This document shows, piece after piece, positions 23,877 to 35,313 of a DNA stretch of 64,000 nucleotides. How positions within the stretch are numbered: the stretch's first letter is position 1; the number at the start of each line of letters is the position of its first letter. The translations under genes and the position numbers were made by a program. Origin of the DNA: Arbacia lixula. Lineage: Eukaryota; Echinodermata; Echinoidea; Arbacioida; Arbaciidae. The DNA lies in contig OZ022586.1 in assembly GCA_963669155.1 (NCBI GenBank), positions 20,275,102 to 20,339,101 of the forward strand. The letters are read 5' to 3'. Below the pieces are notes generated by a model. It did no database searches. It was given only the letters and a program-made list of their open reading frames with translations, and had not been told where the DNA came from.

Positions 23877-26800
23877 GTTTTTTTTTTATTTTTTTTTTAA
23901 ATGCTTTTTAGTCTTTATTCAGAAAATAATAATACATTTTCTCATACATAGTAAATAAAATAGTTATACATACTTAAATACACATCCATAATCAATATAT
24001 GAAATTAATGTAAATAGTGTACATCCTGACTTCATTTTTCGTACAAAAAAATGTGATATAATAAAGTGCTTATACCTCATGAAGTAAACATCATTATAAC
24101 AAAGAAATGAAAATAATTGACATTGTTACATAACTATTCGTACACAAATAATCAAAAACCGTAAATACATGACATTTCTTTTTTGCCTTAGCAAAATAAA
24201 GGATACATCTAAATAAAGATTTTATATATAAAACACAATAACACATATAACACATAAACACAAACAGATAGAAACACAATATACATATAAACACATACAG
24301 AACGAAACAAAAAAAAAACAAAAAATACAAAAATGTGAGAGATGAAAAAGCTAACCCAGAACCCATCCATTTTCTTTTTCAGCAAAAGGACATTATTATC
24401 TTTAAAAATCTTTCCTATATTAATGTCATTATTTTATCACTGTTATTCTTTTTAATGATTTTATCTAAAATGGAGATGACTATATATATATATATTTTTA
24501 TCATTTAATTGAAATTGATGAGGATCAGTAAGAGAAACTGGTAGAAAAAGGGCAAATTTAAAATAAATAAATAAAAACAATATCCCATTATTGTATGGTA
24601 TAGTGTTAATTAATCCCAGTGGGAGAAAGAGTTTGAATAAAGAAGAAAAATAGATAAACACTTAAGTGTAATTGACCTACATGTAAACTGACAACTGGGA
24701 AAATTTTTCCCATTTTGTAAGGTGTAGTGTCAATTTATCTTTTCTCCTCGCCTTATCATGTTCAATCTGTTTTGATCTTTTAATGGCACTGCATATTTCT
24801 TCACATGTAGGGACTTTTCCCAGTTTACGATTATTGTTAATCATATGTTTGACCAAAATTATTACATGATTTAATAAAGCATTCTGTTTTACATTGTCTC
24901 TAACACCGAGTAATACTTCAAGCCACTGTAAGTCAAGAAGTTCCAAAAAATGTAATTTATTTCCTATTTCAGTCCAGATCGTAGAGACTTCAGCACATTT
25001 GTAAAATATGTGACAATATGTTTCTGTCTCTTTTCTACAGAAAGAGCAAGTATTGGAATCTATTAAACCAAACTGGAAAAGCTTGTCATTACAAAATATA
25101 ATGCTATGTAAAAGTTTATATTGAAATTCTCTTAGCTTCCAGTCTAAAGTGGAGACTCGAGGGATAGAAAAGCAAGTTGCAACTGCCGACTTATTCATGT
25201 TTAAAGCTGATACATCTGGATATTTAAAAACGAATGAATCTTGTATTGTATTAATAAATATATTATATATTATTTTGGACGACACCGAGGGAAAGGAAAA
25301 CACATTCTTATTAATATCAAAATGGATATTAGAAAAATCTAAATTATTGTGAACTGTGTCACCTCTACCAGAGGATGTTCTCCTCTTCTTCCATTCCATT
25401 GGCATCCTGTTATACAAGTCCTTAAGAGAAAATAAATCATTCACATTTAATCCTTTTTTTAAGAGAAAATCTCCTGTTCTCATTTTACCATCTGTATCAA
25501 CAATGTGTTTAACTGGAAAAAGGTTAACCTTAAATAATTTTTCATTAAAGTGAAAGGTCCTACCTTTTATAAAAGTATTATTAAAAAATATTTGGTTTTC
25601 CCAATGCACTTCTCTTACAATAAATTCTCTTTCTCTTAAGTAATTCCAAATGTCCAAAAATTCTAAGTACAGTTTAGGTGCACTAAGGTTGAAAGCTCTG
25701 GGATTGTAGTTACAAAGAAATATTAAAGTTCCTCCTAGAGATCTGAATACATGTTGGAAAAAGTATTTCCATTTCATTTCCTTATTTCCACCGAGAAGTC
25801 TTTTTATCCACATAACGCGCTGAGCACAAACCATGTATTTAAAATTTAACATTTTCAAACCTCCTACATTATAATTTGTGTAAAGAATGTTCCTTTTTAT
25901 CTTATCGTGACCATTCCAGAGGAAATTAAAGCAGATCTTCTCTATTTCCTTGAACACCCATTGTGGTACAGACATTATGGAAGATACATATAACAATTTT
26001 GATATTCCAAAGGCTTTAATTAACTGAATTTTCCCAAATAGGGTTAAATCCCGTTGCTTCCACCAACCTAACAATCTTTTTATCTTACTCAGTATTTCTT
26101 TATAATTCATTTCTTCTTTAATATTTATATCAAGACAAAAGTATATCCCAAGCACCTTTACAGTGGTGACCAATTTACCTAACGAAAGCTCAGACAAGCT
26201 ATCACTATTTTGACTACAAGAACCTAGTTTCTTGATATAAGTCTTGTCCCTATTAATTTTCAATCCAGAAATATGGTAGAATGAATTTAATATTTTGTCT
26301 AATGTTTCTATATCACTTGTATCTTTTAAAAAAAAATGAACAATCGTCTGCATACATTACTATCTTTATCTCCATATCACCTATTGAAATACCTTTTAAG
26401 GTTTGCTCATTTCGAACAGCCACAGCTAAAGTTTCGATGACTAATAAAAAAATATATGGAGAAAGGGGATCTCCTTGTCTTACTCCCCTACTTATATCAA
26501 AAAGACCTGTAGAAAAACCTCCATTCATAACACAACTGACTGCATCATTGTAAATTACTTCTATCCATCTACAAAAATATGGACCAAAACCATATCTTTT
26601 CGTTAGGTATTTCATATATGAATGTGAGACAGTGTCAAAAGCTTTCTCAAAATCAATCGCAACAAAATAACCTTGTATACCGTACTCTTTTGTATAATAT
26701 AAAATATCATCGATAATTCTCACTGCTTCTCCAATATTCCTATCAGGGAGATACCCAACTTGATCCACATGTATCACTTCTCCTAATACAAGTTTTATTC

Positions 26801-27732
26801 TCTCAGCCAAGACTTTAGATAAAAGTTTATAATCAACATTAAGAAGGGTGATTGGTCTGTAATTTTGAATATATAAAGCATCTTTATCATCTTTCTTAAT
26901 CAACGTTATTACTCCTTGACTCTGTGTGGATGACAGTTGACCCTTCTCAAAAGAGGCATTGAAAGAGTCTAAAAGCAGGTGCCAAATATCAGGCCAAAAT
27001 ATACGATAAAATTCTACTGTCAAACCATCATTCCCAGGTGATTTATTTAAAGGCATATTATTCAATATTGCAAGACACTCCCCAGATGTAATCGTCACAT
27101 CACAGAATTTCTTACTATCCTCACTTATGTTTAGGTGAGACATGTTACGAAAAAGATCTTCTGTCTGAGCTATTTCTTCTTGTTGTGAGTATACATTTTG
27201 ATAAAATCTTTTTATTTCTATCAAGATTTGCTTTGGATCAGTAATTTCTTCATTCTTACCTTTTATTTTCAATTTGTCTATACATGAGTTTTTCTGGTTG
27301 GATGCTAATAGTTGTTTAAAATAATTTTCATTGATTTCACTTTCTTCAAACCATTTAGCACGTGATCTCACCTTTAAGCCAACAACCTTTTGATTATACA
27401 GTGATTTAAGCTCGTTTCTTTTAAGTTCCAAATTTTGCATAATGTCATTATCTGGAGAGATGATCAAAAGCTGTTCAAGTCTTTCAATATCTTTCTGTGT
27501 TTCTCTTAATTTTTCCTTCATTTTTTTGGCTTTACCTTTGGAGTATTTCTTTGTTATTTCACGAATTTTCATTTTAACAAAGTCCCAAAGAACTCTCACA
27601 TCTGAAAACTCTTCCTTTCCCCAATCTATAACAGATTTAATTTCTCTCCTCAAATGTTGTATATAATCTTTATCAAAACATAAACTATTGTTAAATGTGT
27701 GCCGAATTGAATTGTGTTCTCGCGCCATCTGT
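23877..27732 (-). mobile_element. L1/Tx1-like LINE, 5' truncated, nearly intact
   Basis: The minus strand encodes about 1000 residues of ORF2 in two overlapping frames (27728-26313 and 26353-24677). It covers NNSLCFDKDYIQHL, a coiled segment, FYRIFWPDIWHLLLDSFNAS, AIDFEKAFDTVSH, SRGVRQGDPLSPYIF, MYADDCSFF (catalytic box), the thumb LLGWWKQRDLTLFGKIQLIK and a CCHC-like end CSFC with HIFYKC. The frame break is one extra T in a nine-T run just after YADD. The endonuclease domain is absent. A T-rich run at 23877-23898 is the poly(A) tail in this orientation, directly abutting the CR1-like element. Confidence 0.9.
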
Positions 27733-28020
27733 TGATCGGGTTTATACAGGCTCCGTGCACGTAGTTAATTCATTGGCATACGGGACTGGGCGATTGGAGT
27801 TGGGCATCGAATGAAAGGATACACATGCAGCGAGTAAACACAGTCAGAATCACCGTCTCTACGACCACAAAAAGTCATGTATATCTATCAAATTAGACAT
27901 GTTAGATATTCAATATGTCCACTCTTTTGGCAACAAGTACATACCAAGATCATGGCAGGAAAAGCGAGAATACTGACGAGTTTTCGTTTTAATGACCGGG
28001 AATATGCTTATCTACCCTAC

Positions 28021-28120
28021 CTGTGACGTTTCCAGAATAATCATAATATGATAGAGCTGGTGACGCCAAACGAAGCAGCATCAGATAGACTAAAGCTGTT
28101 TTCCCCACGGATGCATCCAT
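28021..28120 (-). CDS. Gene B exon 1: signal peptide
   Basis: The ATG at 28120 begins MDASVGKTALVYLMLLRFAS, then a short polar stretch ending GNVTG, with donor ACAG/GTAGGG in phase 1. It is close to the gene A and C signal exons and intact. No TAC array follows it, unlike genes A and C. Confidence 0.8.
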
Positions 28121-28360
28121 GATTTGCTAGTAGGTAAAACAATGTCTCTGAGAGAACATATCTCTTGTATCGACGGTCGTCCTATCTTATCGGCCACAAA
28201 TACGATGGTAACTGCATTCATCATGACCCATAACGAACACAGCTACGCCAGAATTCCTAGATTCCAAGCTGGCTCTATTCCGTCGAAGATGGCAGTAGAA
28301 CACTGTATGGCTCATAGCAGCTGCTCTTTATTTATACGCAGAGTTTGACCAATTCGATTC
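28121..28360 (-). promoter_or_regulatory. Gene B upstream region, diverged
   Basis: A short part (about 28145-28180) aligns with the conserved upstream core of genes A and C (ATCGACGG motif), but the TATA-like GATAAAAG reads GATACAAG here. Beyond this the similarity fades. Promoter identity is inferred from position only. Confidence 0.3.
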
Positions 28361-29093
28361 AAATCGAGGCATAACTATTTAGTATCAATCACATCATTTT
28401 AGTGGCCAGTTTATGAGGTTTTGCTTATGTGATGCATGTGGAAGCATCGGTCAACCTTCTTCTTCTATTATGTTCAACATCAGTTGATCTGTGTTGCATT
28501 TTGGTTTTCAGAATTTGTTTGTGTGATCTATGGTTGTGTTACTCTGTATTATTGTGTTATTTGTACATAGAGCCTCCATGAAAAACACTGCCAAACTCAC
28601 TGACGGGGCTTCCCTGAGTAAAAAAAGACTTCATAAATACAAAAATATATATAAATAAAACAAGATCGTATCAAAAGAGGGAAAATCATGAAGATGGCGC
28701 ATATTCTTTTGTTATCTGCTTGCCCAACAAAGCAACACGCTTATAGCAAAGATAACGTTTCTCCCTTCTATGAAATGGATTTTCCTGCATTGTTAAGCAA
28801 TATGTAAATAGAGAACCTAAAGTAAAGGTATACAATTAGATTAGCCTGGATATCGCAATATAATCCAAGAACCAACATACCTTTGAGCAACTTGACCTTA
28901 TCTTGTATATATATGCACATATGTACATTTGTACCACATGCACTTCTGTCAAATTTGGATGAATGTATGCATACGACGTAAATACAATTTGCAAACATAA
29001 CGAAAATGTTTTATTTTTCTGGATGACATCCTCTCCAAGCAGCCTGTCGAGCTCTGTTGCGACTTTGTGTAAGGGAGTGTGACGTGTTATACT

Positions 29094-29563
29094 CTCTCTC
29101 TCGTTCTCTCTCTCTCTCTCCCTCTCTCTCACCATCTCTCTCTGTCTCTCTCTGTCTCTCTCTCCGTCTTTCTCTCTCTCCCTCTCTCTCACCATCTCTC
29201 TCTATCTCTCTCTCTCTCCATCTCTCTCTGTCTCTGTCTCTCTTTCTCTCTCTCTCCCTCTCTCTCTTTTCATCTCTCTCTGTCTTTCTGTCTCTTTCTC
29301 TCTCTCTCCATCTCTCTCTGTCTGTCTGTCTATCTGTCTGTCTCTCTCTGTCTCTCGGTTTCTCTATCTCCCCTCTCTCTCTCCCTCCTTCTCTTTCTCT
29401 TTCTCTCTCTCTTTCTCTCTCTCTCCCTCTCTCATCATCTCTGTCTGTCTCTCTCTCTCTCTCTCCATCTCTCTCTGTCTCTCTCCCTCCCTCTCTCTTC
29501 ATCTCTCTCTGTCTTTCTGTCTCTTTCTCTCGCTCTCCATCTCCCTCTGTCTCTCTCTCTCTC

Positions 29564-29603
<40 letters not shown>

Positions 29604-29700
29604 TTCTCTCTCTCTCCCTGTCTCTCTCTCTTCCGCCCTGCCTCTACCCCTCACTTTTTATCTCTTCCCCTATCTCCATCCTCTCTCTCTCTCATCCTCT
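29094..29700. repeat. CT-rich pyrimidine tract
   Basis: About 600 bp of (CT)n with regular interruptions (CCAT, TGT) lie between genes A and B. The right flank 29725-30085 is homologous to 9060-9420. ORFs on either strand are low-complexity artefacts. Confidence 0.9.
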
Positions 29701-30313
29701 CCTCCTCTTCCTAACTCCCTCGTAAGATCATCAACATTAATCAGCAATACTGATAAGATCCACCGAGATTTTTTAATTGCTTTCATTCTACATGCACCAT
29801 TTCTTGACGCGTTATGATTTTAAGCAACATACGACAATTCAATACAATCAAATGCATTTTAAAACAACACAAGCTCCAATAAGAAACGTTGTTAAAAGAT
29901 AAAAAGTATGTTTTCTATAGACAGGTGGTCTTTCTATACGTGGTCACTAAAGCAGCTTTTACTGTATTGCTATTCATTTATTTTTCCGATTTTCTTCCGT
30001 CTAGTGAAATGCTCTCTTTTTCCGAATATAGTATTACCTTCATTTCCTTCCGTATAAGCACTAACATTAATGAAACATTAGTTTTTTAAACATTTTTGTT
30101 ATGAAAGTTTGTGCAAATATAGCCACGTAATAAGGAAGTTATTTTTGTTTCTAACCGGAAAATGTCAAGACTATCATGACGCAATATCGTCAGGGTGTTT
30201 TGTACGCATTGTACTATTTGTAACTTTTCTATATACAATCTTCACTTCCTCGTGCGCAATCGAAGGGAAGGTAATGCTATCCTACTAACTTCTATTAACC
30301 TACCAAGCATTAA

Positions 30314-30836
30314 ATACAGCCCGTCCCTTTTTCAGATCACCACAAAACCATTGACACATTGGCAAAACATATAGAGAAGTGTTAGCAAGCTGTATATTCA
30401 TAATTTGAAACTGATACGTAGTGTAAAATTCAAATAATGCGTGTAAACAACGTCTGATTAATAGTCTTTACCTCAGGCTCTTAGCAGCTTGTGTTGCGAT
30501 CTGCTTTATTGATTAATCTGTTTATTAAATTATGAAACGCATTATGAAAAAAAAAAACATGTTCTATAGAAAGAATCATCTCCAAAGTTTGGTAATTACT
30601 CATAAAATTTTGATTTCACATATGCATAATAACCACATAGATACTGTAAGAAAGACTAATACTTTTTTCGTAGTACGAAAAAAGTCGGTATGAAATTTAA
30701 CGCCTGAAATTTTTACATATACAGAAAACTTCTACATGCTATATTCCTAGAAATGGTCATGAATCACATTGTCTTAAATTTACGATCGTGATAAGACGAT
30801 TTCAAATTTTAAGCTTGCAAAAGGAACGGACAATCT
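30314..30836 (+). mobile_element. TTAA-flanked MITE, copy 2
   Basis: Same family as 22947-23453, with TTAA on both sides (30310-30313, 30837-30840). It contains an intact inner palindrome, ACTTTTTTCGTAGTACGAAA and continuing (about 30660-30686). It lies in the spacer between genes A and B. Confidence 0.85.
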
Positions 30837-30840
30837 TTAA

Positions 30841-32365
30841 AAACACTAACAATTTTGAAACAAAATAACGCCCAAATTTAGAACTCGAATACAACATATG
30901 GTCAAGGGACGTTAATATTTTGAGATCAGGGTTAGATACGACTGTGTTAATGCATTTACAATTCTGTGTCTCTTTATATAATTCGATACATTAACATACA
31001 TTTGCATACACTAACATGGATATGAACACTGCTTTTTGTTCGATCTAAATGAGAATTACTGAATCCTTGAATACAAACAGTGCGCATATGTAACTATCAC
31101 TGCATGAATAGGTGTAACCTATAATGTAGAAAACTTAATCATGGCTTTTGGAAGTGGGCGCCATATATTCAAACATTGCGGTGCGGAAACACATGTATTT
31201 ACATACATTACCATACATTTGCATACGTTAACATACATTTATATATGTTTACATAAAAGCAAACACTGTTCTTCGTACAGGTGATGCAATCCTGCATCAT
31301 TACATACAAATAGTACGCATATGTTTATATGTTTCCAAAGAAACAAAATTAACGGTGGCTATATCATAAAACAACATGATGTATAAACACATACCTGAAG
31401 AGGTTGTGCATAAAAACGATTAGTCCACTCTTTTTCAAAATCAATCTATATTCTGTGATTTTAATTAAAGTGGGCTGGGTCTAAACATGATATAAGCTTT
31501 TAGCAAAAGAGAAGGTGGAGAGACGAAATATCATCATACACAAACACAGCAACATGGAACAAAATGACAGCAAATGGAAGTGAGAAGAAACTGATTGAGG
31601 AGGGCTTGATCCAACAATGGTTGAACAATGCCTGATGATGTTGAATATACTTCACGTCATTTTATTCTGAAATTAGTGTTTTGCGGAAAAAATCCAATAA
31701 ATGCCAATTTGTATGTTTGAAAAAAAAGACCCGATAGTTTTATATAAATGCGGAAGTAGTTCGATCCGCAATAGTTTGCTCCGATCGATATCAATTATTT
31801 GACGTTACCATGGCAATACAGTTTGAAACACATTCGAAAAATGTGTTTTGCATATCGGCATCTCAAAGACAACTGTGTATGCCAGATTTCATGAGCATTT
31901 CTCGCCTAGTTTGATCTGCGAGATTTGCAACAAACCGAATGAATGCCCATGGTGGACTTATCGGCTTTTGCCGGCAAATACTTTAAAAATTCAAACATTT
32001 CACAAACTGCAATTAGTGTATGTGTTTGATAATTGCACCTTCTGTATCAAATACTTTGCATACAAGCTCACCTATTTTATGATCATGTTATGTCCTATCT
32101 AGCGATATAGTTGAGTTTAGTAACATCAGATCCAACATTAGATTTCTAAACTCTAGGTGTTAACGATCACACCATTACAGACTGAGTAAAACACTTCCGG
32201 CGTATTGAACGTTGATTTCCGGCGTGCTATTGAAGCTCCAAGTACAATTTAAGATCACCCCCTCCTTTCCTTTTTCCCCATCCCCTTCCGAACGTCCATC
32301 CGGTAAGTACAAGCACACTATTTTGGTTCACCTGAGCTTGCAGTTAGCGGACCTAAACGGCGGCT
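30841..32365. other. Intergenic spacer with paralogous block
   Basis: About 31690-32060 aligns with 10180-10470 (see the block downstream of gene B). The rest is AT-rich with repeated ACATACATTTACATAC-like stretches (30980-31260). No gene is supported. Confidence 0.45.
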
Positions 32366-32441
32366 ATACTACTTACACCGCAGAGAGAGCGCGGTCTAAG
32401 GCGTGGTAGACCGCTCTCTCTCTCTGCCGGTGTAAACAGGC
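32366..32441. other. Perfect-stem hairpin 3' of gene A
   Basis: The arms TTACACCGCAGAGAGAGC and the reverse complement CTCTCTGCCGGTGTAA are separated by a further paired GCGGTCTA/TAGACCGC and a small loop. The stem of about 28 bp sits about 60 bp past the gene A stop codon in transcription direction, so it may be in the 3' UTR. Confidence 0.6.
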
Positions 32442-32502
32442 TGATAGGAAACAGGCTGAGCTATCCTTGGTCTTGGTCTCCACCATTACCTCCTCACTGC
32501 CA

Positions 32503-32752
32503 TTAACGCACATTTTCATATAACTGCTCCATCTCAATTTCCACTACAGAGACCCCTGAGTGCGCCCCGCTCGAGGGAATCGGGGTTTCGTAGGTATTGC
32601 CCTGATCTTGTTCCAGAATGTCCAGCCGAGTGTAGTAGTCACTGGTCGGCGGACTCTCCATGGGTTGGTGTTTGTTACAAGTCGTCGATGTGGTAGCCGT
32701 CGCCGTCGTCGTCAGCTTCGTCATTGATACCATGTTATTGTTCACTGCTTGC
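32503..32752 (-). CDS. Gene A exon 7: cytoplasmic tail
   Basis: Phase-2 acceptor ATCACAACACAG, open to TAA at 32503. After a Thr-rich stretch (TKLTTTATATTSTTC) comes SDYYTRLDILEQDQGNTYET and then PIPSSGAHSGVSVVEIEMEQ followed by LYENVR. YTRL has the YxxL form, YETP the YxxP form (Crk-type SH2 ligands) and YENV the YxN form (Grb2-type SH2 ligands). The Y-to-Y distance of 14 in the first pair is near ITAM spacing, but the second half is YxxP, not YxxL. Confidence 0.75.
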
Positions 32753-35275
32753 CTGTGTTGTGATATAAGTGATAATGCTATGGTCAATGTAATGATCTTC
32801 AAGTAATTAAGTTATTACAATATTACAGTACTACGGTGCCACGTTGAACCGTTAATGAGTCAATGTATCGATTTAGATGATAATTTATTCACTTTAGACG
32901 CCTTACGGATACTGCATGCTTCATGCGTCAGGTACTATTCATTCCTAAAGAGAATGATTGGTTGACTCGTTGGCATGGCGCATGCGCATGTTGACAGCTT
33001 TCGAGCGAAATAGACGCATCTACTCGATGCAATAACGGATGAATTAAAACATGAAAGAGCGGAAAAGAAAAGAACAGGATAAGAAAAGAAGAAATACATT
33101 CAAAGGAAAAGGAAGAAAGGTAGAATAAAAGGAAGAAGGAAAATAAGAAAACGAATAATGCCAGTTCCTATAAATCCTTAGGAGCTAGTTTTAAAAGCAC
33201 GAGGTCTTGAACATTGATATTTAGTCATGTTGGTCGAGTGTCACTTTGGAGGGAGATTCTCAAAAATACCTTAAGAACAGCCTGTTAATATCTTAATTTT
33301 CATTTACACAAACTTGATATAAGTATAAGTATTGAGAATCCTCCTGGTCTTATTTTTCACATAATTGTTATATTTGGAATCATACTCTACTCATAGGGAC
33401 ATTTGTTATATATATTACGTATACTGTATGGGTTATTGCTACCTATAAAGTGTGACATTACAAGAAAAAAACAAGACAACTATCTTTACAGTCGACAGCG
33501 CTACTCTGACTTAACACCATGTCGGTGTTTTTCACACCAGATATATAAAACTTCACACAAGATCAGACTTCACTTCTTACTTGCGTGTCCGAGCGCAGAC
33601 GTACACGTTGACCATAGCCAGGACTGCTAACAACACTACTCCGACTCCGACACCTATTCCTGCGATGCGGGCTTCAAAACAAAATGATGGACTTTGATTA
33701 AAACTAAAGCCTGAATATTGTTATGATGTATGAATTGTTCATCAATATAAGTGTTTCAGGTTATGCATCTGTCATCTCTTGTTACGCAACAACCAGTCAA
33801 CATCATTCAAGGATCCCGTCAACGGCGAATCAAAAACTACATGACATAAATGCTATACCATCGCAGATTGGACAGTTCACAAATTCACGGGGCGCATTAA
33901 TCATGTCGATTACATGAAGGTATCACCTGAAGAAAAGATATCACGTAAACGAAGCGAACCGGGACAAACTGACGATTAATCGTAAAGGTCCCCCATGTAA
34001 AGATATTCATACCCCTTTCATACCCCTATGCTAACGTACACTCATCATCTCTGCCCCTAAGATTAATTTTGTATACCGCATCTCGACAAATCCTGTGAAC
34101 TAGATTTAACCATCCTAGCAAAAGTTCGTCATTAGCATGGGCAGCGGTCGTTAGTACTTTATTTGCATGAGAAGCAGGCAAAAATACTTCAATAGCATAA
34201 ATCATGTAAATAGCGGTAGTTCTTTTATTTCAATACATTGGAGTAATAATTAGCGGCCGACTTGTGCTTGAATCCCTATGCGAGTTTGCGTGTGAACTCA
34301 TTTGCGCGACTCACGTTGTAAAGTTCAAAGACATGAGTGCATTAATGTGCTGATTTGTGGAAATTTGTTTGTAAACGGCAGTGTCAGGCAAGCCACCTAA
34401 CATGACGTCACAATGCTTTTCTTTTGAGCGCCTTTTGCAACGTGAATACCACAGCAAATTAACTTTCAGCATAAGGACCAATGCCCCTAGGCACTGCACT
34501 AAGCTGCTTATTTTGACACCCACTCCCCCGTACTAACCTGCATATCTATGATTCCAACCCAAGTACTAACTGAATATCTAGCAGCCAAGCCCGTTATACT
34601 CACCAGCATTTCCGTCAAATCTACGGAACCACGAGTCATCATCGGGCTTCGCCGGAGTGGTGGCGTCCTCCGTAGTGGTGTCCGCCGGGGTGGTGGAGTC
34701 CGTTGGATCCGGAGAGGGGTGTATGGCATGCATGGTGGTCTCTTGCTCATCAGGCTCACTGGTAACTGATGATGGTGTTACCATGGGAACAGAACAAGAG
34801 GTGGCGGTGAGATGGTCACTTACATGCCTTTTCGTTGTTTTTGTGTTTATTTTAGTTTTATCTTTTAGTTTTTTTTCTTTTTGTTTATCTTTAAATTGTA
34901 CTTATCAATATTGATTTGCTGGTATTTTTTAACATGTTATTATTGTATAAATAAAATCATCTAAGTGTTGTTTTTTCATCAATGATCCCGAGCCAGAAAC
35001 AGCTTCTATCTGACCAGGGTTGTCTATCCTATTCGTATAAAAAATGAATTGATACATACACCTTTCGTCGAAAACATGGTCTTCCTAAAGTGTTCCATTT
35101 ACTTTTGCTTCCCTCATGTCCCTCGCCAACAAAAATAGTTGAAGATTTAAAAGCTTTGTGTCGATAACTTATCATTTAATATGAACCCTTTGAGATTCAG
35201 AAAGTTGTTACCACTAAAAACAAATAGCATTCCTGGCTCTAGACGGGAACATACAACACATGTTTATCTCCCGAA

Positions 35276-35313
<38 letters not shown>

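Larger units (their letters stand above)
11094..28120 (-). pseudogene. Gene B: SRCR-WSC receptor paralog with stops in three exons
   Basis: Exons homologous to gene A run in the same order: signal peptide (28120-28021), SRCR-like (19840-19598), small Cys exon (18670-18593), exon 3 (18226-18152), WSC (17131-16808), stalk (14611-14468 and 13092-12949), transmembrane (13976-13889 and 12448-12358) and tail (11232-11094). Signal, SRCR, WSC and stalk exons are open with good splice sites. Exon 3 has TGA where gene A has GGA, the transmembrane exons have TAA shortly after the helix, and the tail begins with TAA where gene A has CAA and lacks its central part. Exons 2, 3, WSC and stalk are phase 1-1, so skipping exon 3 would keep frame and could give a tail-less membrane protein; without skipping the product is a short secreted SRCR protein. 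A dying gene and a deliberate decoy are both possible. Confidence 0.65.

Noticed and set aside
29011..29725. ORFs of 160-220 codons on both strands
   Set aside because: They are entirely (CT)n microsatellite; Ser/Leu or Arg/Glu only.
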